64,000 nt of DNA from Bacteroidota bacterium (GTDB taxonomy: Bacteria > Bacteroidota > Bacteroidia > Bacteroidales > Prolixibacteraceae), in contig JAHEYU010000032.1 in assembly GCA_023251435.1 (NCBI GenBank), positions 1 to 64,000 of the forward strand, read 5' to 3'. The notes beneath the pieces are model-generated. The model ran no database searches. It had not been told where the DNA came from and was given only the letters and a program-made list of their open reading frames with translations. Position numbers and translations under genes: made by a program. Positions 1 through 8,446 of the stretch are shown here, one piece after another; within the stretch, counting starts at the first letter, position 1; every line of letters begins with the position of its first letter.

Positions 1-489
1 AAGTGATTTTTTCGGATCTACAAAAGGCAGGCTGTATTGATAACGTTTGTTCAGGGCGGCAAACAATTGCTGCTGGGTAATTCGTATTTCATGACCAATC
101 GAACTGTAATCCATTTTTAAATTCTGAAGTTTCGCATTGAGCGACCCTATCATTTTCTGTTCCTCGGCGGCACCGTAAAAAAATTCGAAGATCAATTCCT
201 GGTATATCAAAAACGATGGACGGAGTTTTTTGTCAATAATATTCGGGTTCAGTAACTGAATCCATCGGATAAAACCTTTTTTATCCAAACTAAGCCGCGG
301 GTAGTTGTCACCAAACAGCGTTTTGTTCGGCTTTTTTACCGAAGATTTTGCCAAAATCAGGTCATTTTTGATTTTATCCCCCTGATTCTCCGGGTCAATT
401 TTGAAGAAATCGCACAACGGTTTAATATAAATATGTTCATCATCATTCGTCACAGTAGAAGTGAACATTTGTAATGCTGTTTTTTCCAT
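1..489 (-). CDS. Phage antirepressor-like protein, N-terminal part (runs off the window)
   Basis: The minus strand is open from an ATG at 489 to the window edge (163 codons, no stop), so the C-terminus is missing. The N-terminus reads MEKTALQMF, followed by a segment IYIKPLCDFFKIDPENQ and later a LSLDKKGFIRWI motif. This order is typical of the P22 antirepressor N-terminal domain (P22_AR_N), which occurs in phage antirepressors and in phage-like regulators of integrative elements. The family normally carries a variable C-terminal domain that cannot be seen here. It follows two small genes in the same direction and faces away from the XRE/S24 repressor, as expected for an early lytic or transfer operon under repressor control. 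The family call rests on remembered motif pattern; a role in countering the repressor at 1215 is inference. Confidence 0.7.
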   Translation of the reverse strand, partial: MEKTALQMFTSTVTNDDEHIYIKPLCDFFKIDPENQGDKIKNDLILAKSSVKKPNKTLFGDNYPRLSLDKKGFIRWIQLLNPNIIDKKLRPSFLIYQELIFEFFYGAAEEQKMIGSLNAKLQNLKMDYSSIGHEIRITQQQLFAALNKRYQYSLPFVDPKKSL

Positions 490-522
490 TTGTATTTTTA
501 TTGCTGATTATTGTTGATAATT

Positions 523-870
523 TTAAACTGATTGAATTGATTCGGTAATTGTCTCTAAATAATACTTTCCGGACTTAATTTCTTCAATGTCCGCCCATGG
601 CTGATTTGCCGTGGTTGCCTTTCTTATGTACTTCGGATATTTGAATAGGATTCTGTTGATATCCGAAGGAAACACTTCACTTAAATTCATTTCAGTTAAT
701 ACCTTCTGAAGTGTCTTGTTTGTAATTCCCAACTGGCGACAGGCTTCGGTCTTAGTCATCGGAGCAACTTTCTTATTGTCATTTGCTGTAATTTCATCAC
801 GAACTATTTTTCGTATACTATCCTGAAAATCCTCCAGTGAAAGGCCCTCAAGAATGATCTTTTTATCCAT
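523..870 (-). CDS. Small predicted DNA-binding protein of the prophage/integrative element
   Basis: A 115-residue protein with no signal peptide. Residues about 38-60 (MTKTEACRQLGITNKTLQKVL) read as a helix-turn-helix of the excisionase/MerR-like kind, preceded by a charged helix (DSIRKIVRDEI). It sits in a tight minus-strand cluster: 4 bp downstream of the 71-codon gene and 33 bp upstream of the antirepressor-like gene. A helix-turn-helix protein of this size beside an integrase could be an excision factor or an early regulator. I do not recognise a specific family, so the function stays open. Confidence 0.6.
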   Translation of the reverse strand: MDKKIILEGLSLEDFQDSIRKIVRDEITANDNKKVAPMTKTEACRQLGITNKTLQKVLTEMNLSEVFPSDINRILFKYPKYIRKATTANQPWADIEEIKSGKYYLETITESIQSV

Positions 871-874
871 ATCA

Positions 875-1090
875 CTATTTTATCCGGGTTATTTCGATCA
901 CTTTTGTCTCTTTGTTTTTACGGGTAACGAATCGCATACCGTGCTCATTTTGGATGATCTGCGCAGTAGTCCGGACAGAGGATAATCGGGCAATGGGGAA
1001 GGTTACCGTTTTGAACAGTTCAATACTCTTTAAAACAGGGGCAATGGGTGCTTTTTTAGCTGGTTTTTTGTCTTTTTTTTCGTTCATCAT
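875..1090 (-). CDS. Small basic hypothetical protein, first gene of the early operon
   Basis: A 71-residue, lysine-rich protein (MMNEKKDKKPAKKAP at the N-terminus). The second Met (1087) is an equally good start. The middle resembles a short beta-strand and helix segment (ARLSSVRTTAQIIQ) but no family is recognised. It is the first gene left of the divergent repressor control region and is followed within 4 bp by the helix-turn-helix gene, which supports a real operon. The overlapping plus-strand reading frame (912-1151) is hydrophobic low-complexity sequence and is treated as a shadow. Confidence 0.5.
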   Translation of the reverse strand: MMNEKKDKKPAKKAPIAPVLKSIELFKTVTFPIARLSSVRTTAQIIQNEHGMRFVTRKNKETKVIEITRIK

Positions 1091-1108
1091 ACCTTTATTT
1101 ATTTATTT

Positions 1109-1173
1109 ATCGAATAATTATCTTAGTTTTGTTGTATTCGTTCTTGGATAAAAGTATAAGTATCATCGAATAA
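1109..1173. promoter_or_regulatory. Candidate operator region between divergent early genes and the S24 repressor
   Basis: The 124 bp between the minus-strand small gene and the plus-strand repressor contain three copies of a CGAATA half-site: ATCGAATAA at 1109-1117, the inverse TATTCG at 1135-1140 and ATCGAATAA again at 1165-1173. A Bacteroidota-type -7 box TAGTTTTG lies at 1124-1131 between two of them, in the direction of the repressor gene. This is the layout expected for a self-regulating phage-type repressor. The half-sites are visible; the binding role is inference. Confidence 0.4.
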
Positions 1174-1214
1174 AAAAACAAGTATTGTAGAAATATTCAA
1201 AAAAAGTAATCAGC

Positions 1215-1850
1215 ATGGGTATAGGTGAAAAGATCAGAGACTTAAGGATAGAAAAAAGGATGTCGCAAAAGGAATTGGCGGAGAAAATGGGCCTTGCTGT
1301 GGCTACAATCAGCAGTTATGAGGTGAATAATTCGCAACCGAATATTGAAAAACTAATTCATTTATCAAAATTATTAGACGTATCAATTGATGAAATTGTC
1401 GGTAATTCCGGATACCCTACAAATCATATTAACAGCAACGATTCTACCCGGATAAAAACAATGCTTTATTATGACCTTGACGCATCGGCAGGCAATACAT
1501 CCATGTTTGAAACGTGGATGCAATCTGAATGCAAAGAAATTAGTGTACCTGGCTTCGGGGATTGCGATTTTGCTTTAAACGTATGGGGGGATAGTATGTT
1601 TCCAAGCCTTCATAATGGGGCAATTGCCATTTGCAAAGAGTGGAAGCAAAGCTTCATTGAATACAGACATATTTATCTGATCATCACCTGTGAGAATCAC
1701 AGGATGATCAAGTATATTATGCCCGGCAGTTCGGATGAAACAGTTACCTGTGAAAGTGAAAACAAGTTCTATCCACCCTTTGAAATCCGTCGGGATGAGA
1801 TATTGAAACTATACATTGTAAAAGGGAGCATCGAAAGGAGCTCTATTTAG
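1215..1850 (+). CDS. XRE-family transcriptional repressor with S24 (LexA/CI-like) peptidase domain
   Basis: 211 residues. Residues about 4-60 form a Cro/CI-type helix-turn-helix (SQKELAEKMGLAVATISSYE) and residues about 85-205 an S24 peptidase-like domain. The catalytic Ser is in GDSMFPS (Ser127) and the best general-base Lys is in HRMIKYI (Lys166). An Ala-Gly pair at residues 92-93 (SAG) is in the position expected for a self-cleavage site. Family knowledge: such proteins hold prophages or integrative elements silent and are inactivated by autocleavage during DNA damage. It is divergent from the small early genes and its 3' end overlaps the convergent integrase by 8 bp. Confidence 0.9.
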   Translation: MGIGEKIRDLRIEKRMSQKELAEKMGLAVATISSYEVNNSQPNIEKLIHLSKLLDVSIDEIVGNSGYPTNHINSNDSTRIKTMLYYDLDASAGNTSMFETWMQSECKEISVPGFGDCDFALNVWGDSMFPSLHNGAIAICKEWKQSFIEYRHIYLIITCENHRMIKYIMPGSSDETVTCESENKFYPPFEIRRDEILKLYIVKGSIERSSI

Positions 1851-3192
1851 ACTCCTTTATTTTCACTTTCTTTTTTTTCTGTTCATCCTTGCTTTCACCT
1901 AGCCATATGTCATAATCAGCTAACTTCTCAGTCATTAAATCTTTTTGAATAGCCTGAGTATATTTATTGAATGATTTTTCGGTGGTATGGCCAGTAACTG
2001 CCATAATGAATTGTTTAGGAATTCCGCGACCTAAAAGATTACTGGCAAATGAGCGTCTGGCAGTATGCGTTGTTATCAGCTCGTATTTAGGTTGGGAATA
2101 TTCCACTCTTTTACCCCCTTCGGTTCTTGAATAAATTACTTTCTCATTGATTTGAGCAATCATGCCGATAATTTTTATCTGCTTATTAAATTTTTGCTGA
2201 CTAATGGTTACTGGAAATCCATCATGTTCAACAATCTGCCTGACAAGTTTATGCATTGGAATTTTGAGCTTTGGCCCGTTTTTGTTGGCAATGGCATGAA
2301 TGAATCCTTTTTCAAGATCAAATTGTAATTCCGGATCAATTGACAAATAGTTTTCAACCCGAAGTCCGGTCCAGCAACCAACAACAAAGAGTTTTCTTGC
2401 CCGGTTTAGTGCATCAATCTGACGAACAATATTTGCTTTGGTAATCATAGCTTGCTGCTCCTTATTGGCATCTATAATTTTGTTTCCCTTTTGAAGCTGC
2501 TTCCTTTTGTTCTCTTTTTGGATTTCAATAATAATGTCTTCCGTAATCTTGACATCATAAATACGTTGAATCTCCTCCTCTGTTAGATATATATTAAAAA
2601 CATCTTCAGCCATTACCTTGAATGATTCAAAAGTGTTTAGAGTGTTTATTTCATCCTCTGATGCTTTGTTGAGTATTCGTTTCAGGTCTCGGATCATAGA
2701 ACCAGTATAGTTAGCTGAAAACCCTTTGCCCTGTAACCAATTCACAAACTCACGGTAAAACTTCTTGTCTATCCGTTCAAAAGTTAAACTGGAATCAAAT
2801 TCGCGGAGTTTATTTAATACTGTCCGAAATGAATTGGCAAATTCGTGTCCTTTATTCTGCTTTGCTTGTTTCACAAACTCTTCCGAATAATCGAAAAATG
2901 ATGTATGTGTCGCAGGCTTGCCATATAATTTCTGATTGATGCATTGAGCAAAAGTTTCATTGGTTAAATGAAATGGATCCACTTCATCCATTATGTCAAT
3001 AATTGCTTTTTCGATTTTCACCAATTCATTATTTGTCTTTTCGTCTTTAGTTCGCTGTTTGTCCTTACGCCAATCATTAATATTTTCGATTGTGATACCA
3101 GGATAATAGGTGAGATTTATTCTTTTCCCATTTTTTTGAATGCGGTAAATTGCATAAATAGAGTCTCTGCTTAAGTAAAAACCTATGGCCAT
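1843..3192 (-). CDS. Tyrosine recombinase / integrase of the element
   Basis: 449 residues. An N-terminal arm-binding region (about 1-95) is followed by a SAM-like core-binding domain (about 100-205) and a catalytic domain. All five key residues are visible: Arg278 in TGLRVEN, His376 and Arg379 in HTARRS, His402 in TGHTTE and the nucleophile Tyr411 in FNKYTQ, so the enzyme appears intact. A lysine-rich helical stretch (about 215-260) sits between core-binding and catalytic domains. The gene starts next to a set of repeated AAGTGGTA sites and about 180 bp from a tRNA-Leu 3' remnant, the expected attachment core. Direction and position indicate that the element extends to the left, beyond the window. 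Confidence 0.93.
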   Translation of the reverse strand: MAIGFYLSRDSIYAIYRIQKNGKRINLTYYPGITIENINDWRKDKQRTKDEKTNNELVKIEKAIIDIMDEVDPFHLTNETFAQCINQKLYGKPATHTSFFDYSEEFVKQAKQNKGHEFANSFRTVLNKLREFDSSLTFERIDKKFYREFVNWLQGKGFSANYTGSMIRDLKRILNKASEDEINTLNTFESFKVMAEDVFNIYLTEEEIQRIYDVKITEDIIIEIQKENKRKQLQKGNKIIDANKEQQAMITKANIVRQIDALNRARKLFVVGCWTGLRVENYLSIDPELQFDLEKGFIHAIANKNGPKLKIPMHKLVRQIVEHDGFPVTISQQKFNKQIKIIGMIAQINEKVIYSRTEGGKRVEYSQPKYELITTHTARRSFASNLLGRGIPKQFIMAVTGHTTEKSFNKYTQAIQKDLMTEKLADYDIWLGESKDEQKKKKVKIKESK

Positions 3193-3261
3193 AAGTGGTA
3201 AAAATTAAGTGGTAAAAGTATGCATCAAAAATAATACATTCATACCACTTTCATACCACTA
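3193..3261. promoter_or_regulatory. Four AAGTGGTA sites upstream of the integrase (candidate arm-type sites)
   Basis: AAGTGGTA occurs at 3193-3200 and 3207-3214 as direct repeats 14 bp apart, and in inverse orientation as TACCACTT at 3243-3250 and TACCACTA at 3254-3261, 11 bp apart. The set lies between the integrase start and the att core. Tyrosine integrases and their directionality factors bind such arrays; the sites could equally be operators for integrase expression. Confidence 0.45.
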
Positions 3262-3374
3262 TATTCCAAAAACATACAAACAACCTTGAAAATAGTAAAT
3301 GAATAATCTTCTGTATTCCTTACTATCATTGAATTTATGGAATTATTTCAGGAATTAAATATGCATATATGCTA

Positions 3375-3390
3375 TCTTGTTCTGGGCACT
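3375..3390 (+). other. Attachment-site half: 3' remnant of a tRNA-Leu gene (attR-like)
   Basis: The bases after CTAT read TCTTGTTCTGGGCACT. CTTGT can form the 3' T-stem and TCTGGGC the 3' acceptor strand of a tRNA whose 5' acceptor is GCCCAGA, exactly the acceptor of the tRNA-Leu(GAG) at 63931, with the discriminator base A following. No other tRNA part is present upstream, so this is the duplicated 3' end left by site-specific integration. It is followed by a terminator, as a tRNA gene would be. The exact extent of the identity segment needs the other att end, which is outside the window. Confidence 0.7.
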
Positions 3391-3401
3391 CTAAGAAAAT
3401 C

Positions 3402-3448
3402 AAAACCGCTGTTGTTTAATACATTCAGCGGTTTTGTATTTTTTTTTT
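3402..3448 (+). terminator. Rho-independent terminator behind the tRNA-Leu remnant
   Basis: AAAACCGCTG (3402-3411) pairs with CAGCGGTTTT (3426-3435) across a 14-base loop, followed by a T run to 3448. It probably ended the original tRNA transcript and may also stop minus-strand transcription from the gene ending at 3500. Confidence 0.75.
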
Positions 3449-3499
3449 AAAATCATTTTGTGATTTGTATATACTACTCCATTCCTTTCACTCATTTCC

Positions 3500-4135
3500 C
3501 TAAAAAACTCTAAATGCGAATCCGGCGCCTAGAATCAAGCCGCCTGGTTGCAATAGCTTTAACACCGCTTCATTCGTACTTGTGAGGACCGAACCATCGG
3601 TTGCCCGCCACCTATTCGATTGCAGCGGAATGGCATAACCTAATTCAATGTAAAAAATATTCGCTTTCCCGATTTTCCAATTGCGGTCGATGGCCAGGTT
3701 GATGGTACTGGCAGAAAGATAATCGACCGTTATTTCTTTTGTTCCGCCTGACTCAAGCTCACTATCCATTTTTAAGCCCTCAAAACCAGGAGAATAAGAA
3801 TATCCCAAACAATAGGACCATCCGCCAGTTTCTTTGAGATCGTACTTTATCCCGATGGAATTCTTAAATCCCCATCCGCTAAGGCCCACACCGCCACGCA
3901 TCGAAATTTTTTCGTTCATTTTGAGGGTTCCCGAAACGCCCATTAATCCGGTAAAATTATCGAACCCGGTTCCAAAGCCCACATAAAAGCGGGGATATTC
4001 ATCTGTTTGATTTTCGGTAATGTTTTGAGCATCTAACTTTATCAGTAAAAATAAGCACAGCGAAAGCATGATGATTTTTCTTAAACCGATTGAAAATAAA
4101 GATTGACGAGGCGAGGTGTTTTTGTGAGTATTCAT
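3500..4135 (-). CDS. Predicted small outer-membrane beta-barrel protein
   Basis: About 211 residues from the Met at 4135; the reading frame is open to a Met at 4174, but the extra 13 residues are charged and non-conserved in appearance. A hydrophobic segment (IIMLSLCLFLLIKL, then DAQN) looks like a signal peptide with a rather long N-region. The mature part alternates aromatic and glycine-rich strands (FYVGFGTGFDNFTG, SYCLGYSYSPGF) and ends in GAGFAFRVF with a terminal Phe, as in outer-membrane barrels. No specific family is recognised. It is the first chromosomal gene outside the integrated element and is not clearly in an operon. Confidence 0.6.
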   Translation of the reverse strand: MNTHKNTSPRQSLFSIGLRKIIMLSLCLFLLIKLDAQNITENQTDEYPRFYVGFGTGFDNFTGLMGVSGTLKMNEKISMRGGVGLSGWGFKNSIGIKYDLKETGGWSYCLGYSYSPGFEGLKMDSELESGGTKEITVDYLSASTINLAIDRNWKIGKANIFYIELGYAIPLQSNRWRATDGSVLTSTNEAVLKLLQPGGLILGAGFAFRVF

Positions 4136-4304
4136 TTCTGTAGTTGGTTTTTTAGGTTTTTCAAATGTATGCAATTCATTATTATATACAGTAGATTGTT
4201 GTTGCCTTTTATGATCATTTGTTGAGATATTTTATGAACTGCACGAATTACTTGTCGAAGGTGCTAATTTTGACTGTCGAATGGCACTTTTTTGTTAAAA
4301 CTGA

Positions 4305-7300
4305 TTACAGCCCTTGCGTCAGTGCTTCGCGAATCATGCGCCGAAGTTCGAGTTGCCGGTTCTGCACTTCTCCCCTCGCCGCAGGGCGATACAATTCGGC
4401 ATAGCGGCATTTGGCCAGCCGATATTTCAGGTCATCCAGCGTGCCGGTAATGTCGATGCCTAATTTAAATGGCAACGGACTATCGACCACCGAAATATGG
4501 TAATCGAAACTCATGTCCATGTTATGCCGACCGGCTACCACGCCCTTGTATTTGTCCATCACAATCAGGAACGGGTACACATCTATTTCCTGCTTAAACA
4601 CTGTAAATTCGGCAGCCAGACTGTCCACCTTGTTAAATGTCTTTTTACTGAATTTCAATGTTTTGGCAATTTCACTAAACGTCTCTCCATCCATCAAAAC
4701 AAGGTTCTGTCCTCTCACCGAAGCGGCCCCGCGAATGGTCGATTTCTTCGGATTGTAAAGCGAATCGAGATATGTTTCGGCCGCCATGTGGTACTCGCCC
4801 TTTCCGCTAAACGAGCGCAGCATGGGCATTATCGAATCCACATCCGGAATTATTTTCAACAGTTCAACAATCTCAACATCCATCATGTGAAAATCAAACC
4901 CCACAAAAAGATGGTTTTTGCGCGGAGTACGGTACATGGCCGTTAACATCATTGCGGCGGCAGGAGTGGTAAAAGCGAAATCATCCAGCACCATCAGTCC
5001 ATCTTTCACCCGCAGTTTTCCTTTGATATCTTTTGCTGCATCCGTGCCGTAACTTGCCGAAGCAATATCCACATTCAACTGCAAATCCATCCCTTTCGGA
5101 ACCATGTATGGCCCAGACGAAGTTTCATCTGTTTGGATGGTATCGCCCAATCCGCTGGTTAATTGCATCAGTTGTACCAAATCGGTTTTGTCGCTCACAA
5201 AGTTGAAATTTCCGCGAAGCAGCGAGTCTTTCCTGAAATACGACAACACATTGTTTAGCTTTCCCGAAAGACTGAAATCCGACCGGTCAATTTTCAATTT
5301 GCTTTCCTTGATATTGAACGTTTCAGGCGTAAAATCCATTTGGATGGAAGGTATTTCCAGCGGATATTTGAGCGACGACATCGAAATCAGGCCCCTGTCA
5401 ACCTTCATAAAACCGTTGCCCTGCCATTGCTGAAAAACGTCCTTCTGGCTCTGATCGTTCAACAAATCGGCGTTCATATCCAGTTTATTCATTCGGGCCG
5501 AGTCCTTGCCCATCGCCAGTTGCAGGTTCTCGCCCGAGTACTCCATCTTCATTTTGGGCTGAACTTTGTCGCTCAAATAAAATGCTTTCAGTTTCGAGTT
5601 GTTCATTTGGCCTTTACCAGCTCCTGCAGAAGCAATCAAACGCCCACTGTCGAAGGTCACATTCACTTCAAACTCTGTAAGGTTGCCTTTTCGCGGCATC
5701 ATTTCCAGTTGTCCCACAGGCTTTTGAACAGCTAACTGAATAGTATCCATGCTTGCCGAAAGCGAATCGAGTTTAAACGTGCAGGCGACCTCCGGAATAC
5801 GCGTACTGTCTCTGAAATCAGAAGCTTCCAACGAAACCTGAGCATTTTTAACCAATGCTCTGATTCCTTTCGTGGTGCTGACAGTCAGATTCTTGGTATT
5901 CACTTTGGCGCTTACAAATCGCTTATTTTTTGCTGAAGCCAACAAATTGGGTAAACTGAAATCGATTTTTGAATCATCGGTTTGCATCGAAATGGTATCG
6001 TAAACCAGCTTGAAATCCGACAAGTTTACCGAGCCGGAAAGCACCATTTTTTCCAGCTGCATCTTCTCTATCTGCGACATCGAGAATTGCGAAATCACCT
6101 TTCCAGCCGCCCGTCCGCTCAACTTGGTTTTCATATCAGCGGGAATCATCGGTGCAAATTCCGACAAATCCAAATCCCCTTCCGAAGTCAGATCGCATTG
6201 CATATCTGTGATGAAATGAGTGATTTTTCCACTGGTTTGAATGGTCGATTTAGGAGTTTTAGCGCTAAACCGATCTATTTTCAGGTACGAAATATCGTCA
6301 TTGGTCAAATCGGAGTAAAAAGCGACTTCACCATTCATATCGCTCAACGTAACCGGAAAACCTTCGTATTTCAGTGTGCCCTCCTGAAGAACAATGTGCA
6401 TATCCAGCAACGGCATCAGCGAATCGGAATACGCCCCTTTAATCCGGCCTTCCGAAGTAATTAATCCGCTGGCCTCAACACCTTTCAGGTACGATTGGTA
6501 ACCAGACGGAACAAAGGCCAGCATTTCGGGCAGCGGTAATAATTTACCCTGGAAACTGATATCGAAAAGTAGCTGATCGTGAGCCGAATCGTTCTCAACA
6601 GAACCATTAAGGGTCAAGGTCATGTTATTCACCGTTACCTCCGAATTCTCTGCAAATTCAATCTTCATTTTCGGGATTATAACCCGGGCATTCATGTTCG
6701 TTTTTACCGATGCGCCCTGAAGGTAATTTTCTCCGTCGTAAGCCAGCGATACGACACCGTTGCTGACCTTAATCTGGGTATCAACCGTGTCAGAAACCAG
6801 TTTCCCTGAAAGTTGTGCCGAAAGCTGGTGAATATCTGTCCGCAGTTTTAGTGATTGGTCGATATACGAAACATTCACATTTTCCAACTCCACATTTTCC
6901 AGATTAACGAAACGGAAAGGCATTTCAGAATCTTCCGGAGTAGCCACCGTATCGGCTTTTACAATATCGAAATTAGCGCGTTCCAGGCTATCAACGTACG
7001 CGTTTAAAGCTCCATTGTGCATCTGAAGTTCGGTCAGAACCAATTCATTGTGTTTCCACCAGGCAGCCAGATCAACAATCCCCACAAACTCATCGACCCG
7101 CACCAAAGTGTCAGACGAAGCGCCCGGAAAGCGGTTGATCAATGCAAACTGGTTCACTTTGATTCCGAACCGCGGAAAAGTACTGAAAAAAGTCAACTCC
7201 ACTTCGCCAATCTGCGATTCGCAGGTAATGTATTTGGCCGCCTGTGTGCGAACAATCGGCGTAATTTTAGCCGGCGTAAACACCAGCCACACCGTGATTC

Positions 7301-7370
7301 CGGCAACCAACACAACAACAAACACGATTGATGCAAATGCAATAGCCAACCTTTTAAACACTTTTTGCAT
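4305..7370 (-). CDS. AsmA-family protein, large inner-membrane-anchored envelope protein
   Basis: 1021 residues with one N-terminal membrane segment (about 8-32) and a very long beta-rich periplasmic region. An N-terminal AsmA-like segment (VRTQAAKYITCESQIGEVEL) is followed by repeated short strands with many Asp, Ser and Thr, and an AsmA-like C-terminal region near residues 780-960. Members of this family are long bridge-like or chaperone-like envelope proteins linked to outer-membrane lipid homeostasis; the substrate of this member is unknown. The gene starts 3 bp after the stop of the upstream lipocalin-like lipoprotein gene, so the two are almost certainly co-transcribed. Confidence 0.85.
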   Translation of the reverse strand: MQKVFKRLAIAFASIVFVVVLVAGITVWLVFTPAKITPIVRTQAAKYITCESQIGEVELTFFSTFPRFGIKVNQFALINRFPGASSDTLVRVDEFVGIVDLAAWWKHNELVLTELQMHNGALNAYVDSLERANFDIVKADTVATPEDSEMPFRFVNLENVELENVNVSYIDQSLKLRTDIHQLSAQLSGKLVSDTVDTQIKVSNGVVSLAYDGENYLQGASVKTNMNARVIIPKMKIEFAENSEVTVNNMTLTLNGSVENDSAHDQLLFDISFQGKLLPLPEMLAFVPSGYQSYLKGVEASGLITSEGRIKGAYSDSLMPLLDMHIVLQEGTLKYEGFPVTLSDMNGEVAFYSDLTNDDISYLKIDRFSAKTPKSTIQTSGKITHFITDMQCDLTSEGDLDLSEFAPMIPADMKTKLSGRAAGKVISQFSMSQIEKMQLEKMVLSGSVNLSDFKLVYDTISMQTDDSKIDFSLPNLLASAKNKRFVSAKVNTKNLTVSTTKGIRALVKNAQVSLEASDFRDSTRIPEVACTFKLDSLSASMDTIQLAVQKPVGQLEMMPRKGNLTEFEVNVTFDSGRLIASAGAGKGQMNNSKLKAFYLSDKVQPKMKMEYSGENLQLAMGKDSARMNKLDMNADLLNDQSQKDVFQQWQGNGFMKVDRGLISMSSLKYPLEIPSIQMDFTPETFNIKESKLKIDRSDFSLSGKLNNVLSYFRKDSLLRGNFNFVSDKTDLVQLMQLTSGLGDTIQTDETSSGPYMVPKGMDLQLNVDIASASYGTDAAKDIKGKLRVKDGLMVLDDFAFTTPAAAMMLTAMYRTPRKNHLFVGFDFHMMDVEIVELLKIIPDVDSIMPMLRSFSGKGEYHMAAETYLDSLYNPKKSTIRGAASVRGQNLVLMDGETFSEIAKTLKFSKKTFNKVDSLAAEFTVFKQEIDVYPFLIVMDKYKGVVAGRHNMDMSFDYHISVVDSPLPFKLGIDITGTLDDLKYRLAKCRYAELYRPAARGEVQNRQLELRRMIREALTQGL

Positions 7371-7373
7371 AAC

Positions 7374-7733
7374 TTACTGTTTTGTAAACGAATACGACTT
7401 TCCGAAGTTATCTTTATACTTGAGCGAAGTGGCTGTCAGTTCTGTCACGGTGTAAACTTTAGGTACATTTCCACCCACTTCCATAATGTGAATATGGGTT
7501 AATTCAGACTGAACCAACGACCAGGTAAATGGCTGCGCTTCTGCTTCAGTAACATCGTCGCTGGTATCCCATGTTGCGCCGGTGTAGTTGCTCACATATT
7601 TATAATAAACCGTACCCGAAACCCATTTTCCGACCAAAAACGACTCCTGAAATGAAGTTTCTTCTACTTCGCAGGAATTAAACAGAAGCGAGAAAGAAAA
7701 ACACACCATCAAACAAACAATTAACTTTTTCAT
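7374..7733 (-). CDS. Small lipocalin-like lipoprotein
   Basis: The Met at 7733 gives a clean lipoprotein start: MKKLIVCLMVCFSF, then LLFNSC with the lipid-bearing Cys at residue 21. The frame is open 12 codons further upstream, but that extension would precede the signal peptide and is rejected. The mature 99 residues begin FLVGKWVSG and continue with regularly spaced strands ending SLKYKDNFGKSYSF, the pattern of small Bacteroidota lipocalin-like domains. It is the first gene of a two-gene unit with the AsmA-like protein (3 bp gap). Function unknown. Confidence 0.7.
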   Translation of the reverse strand: MKKLIVCLMVCFSFSLLFNSCEVEETSFQESFLVGKWVSGTVYYKYVSNYTGATWDTSDDVTEAEAQPFTWSLVQSELTHIHIMEVGGNVPKVYTVTELTATSLKYKDNFGKSYSFTKQ

Positions 7734-7917
7734 ATACAATATTTTATAAATTTTAATACTAAGAATCATTTACTCAAAGACCCGCTACGAATATACTGTT
7801 TTCTATATTTTAGAGTGAAAATAGAAGTTTAAACTTTACTCTTTCCCCAAAACAATACCTTTACCTGAATTGTCTTATTCATCAACATTAATAAACGAAT
7901 TCTAATTTTCATCTGAT

Positions 7918-8430
7918 ATGGAAAAACGCAAGTATATGAACCCCTACCTGGCAGGCGTGTTGCTAGGATTGGTTCTTTTGGCAGCCATGTTTTTTTCGGG
8001 GCGTGGCCTTGGTGCCAGCGGCGGTATCAAATACACGGTGGTGGCCCTGGTTGGTGCGGTTGACAAGCAACATGCGATGGAATCGCCGTATTACAGCAAG
8101 TATTTCGAGAATGGCGAAAGTCCGCTAAAAAATTGGCTGGCACTCGAAGTCTTCGGAATGATTCTGGGTGGTTTTATTTCGGGAGCTCTTGCCCACCGGT
8201 TAAAATTTAAAGTTGAAAAATCGCCCAAAATTTCAAACAATAAGCGACTGCTTTTTGCCTTTCTCGGAGGTGTTTTCTTCGTTTACGGAGCACAGTTGGC
8301 AAGGGGTTGCACGAGTGGAGCCGCACTTTCGGGCATGGCTGTACTTTCGGTTGCCGGTTTCGTAACCATGATCGCCATTTTCGGTTCGGCCTACCTGTTT
8401 GCCTGGTTTTTCAGAAGTTTATGGATTTAA
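7918..8430 (+). CDS. YeeE/YedE-family sulfur-compound transporter, first half-size subunit
   Basis: 170 residues with about four to five membrane segments. The conserved cysteine motif GCTSG (Cys131) follows FVYGAQLAR, as in YeeE/YedE (DUF395, sulf_transp) proteins. In the full-length relatives studied, buried cysteines pass thiosulfate across the inner membrane. This organism splits the fold into two proteins, each with one Cys motif; the partner begins at 8563. The pair is followed by two membrane-anchored rhodanese-like genes, so uptake or handling of thiosulfate or sulfane sulfur is the likely role. Confidence 0.88.
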   Translation: MEKRKYMNPYLAGVLLGLVLLAAMFFSGRGLGASGGIKYTVVALVGAVDKQHAMESPYYSKYFENGESPLKNWLALEVFGMILGGFISGALAHRLKFKVEKSPKISNNKRLLFAFLGGVFFVYGAQLARGCTSGAALSGMAVLSVAGFVTMIAIFGSAYLFAWFFRSLWI

Positions 8431-8446
8431 CAAACAATATTAAAAG

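Noticed and set aside
912-1151. Plus-strand open frame of 79 codons upstream of the repressor
   Set aside because: It is the complement of the 71-codon basic gene plus the operator region; its hydrophobic look comes from the lysine-rich codons on the other strand.
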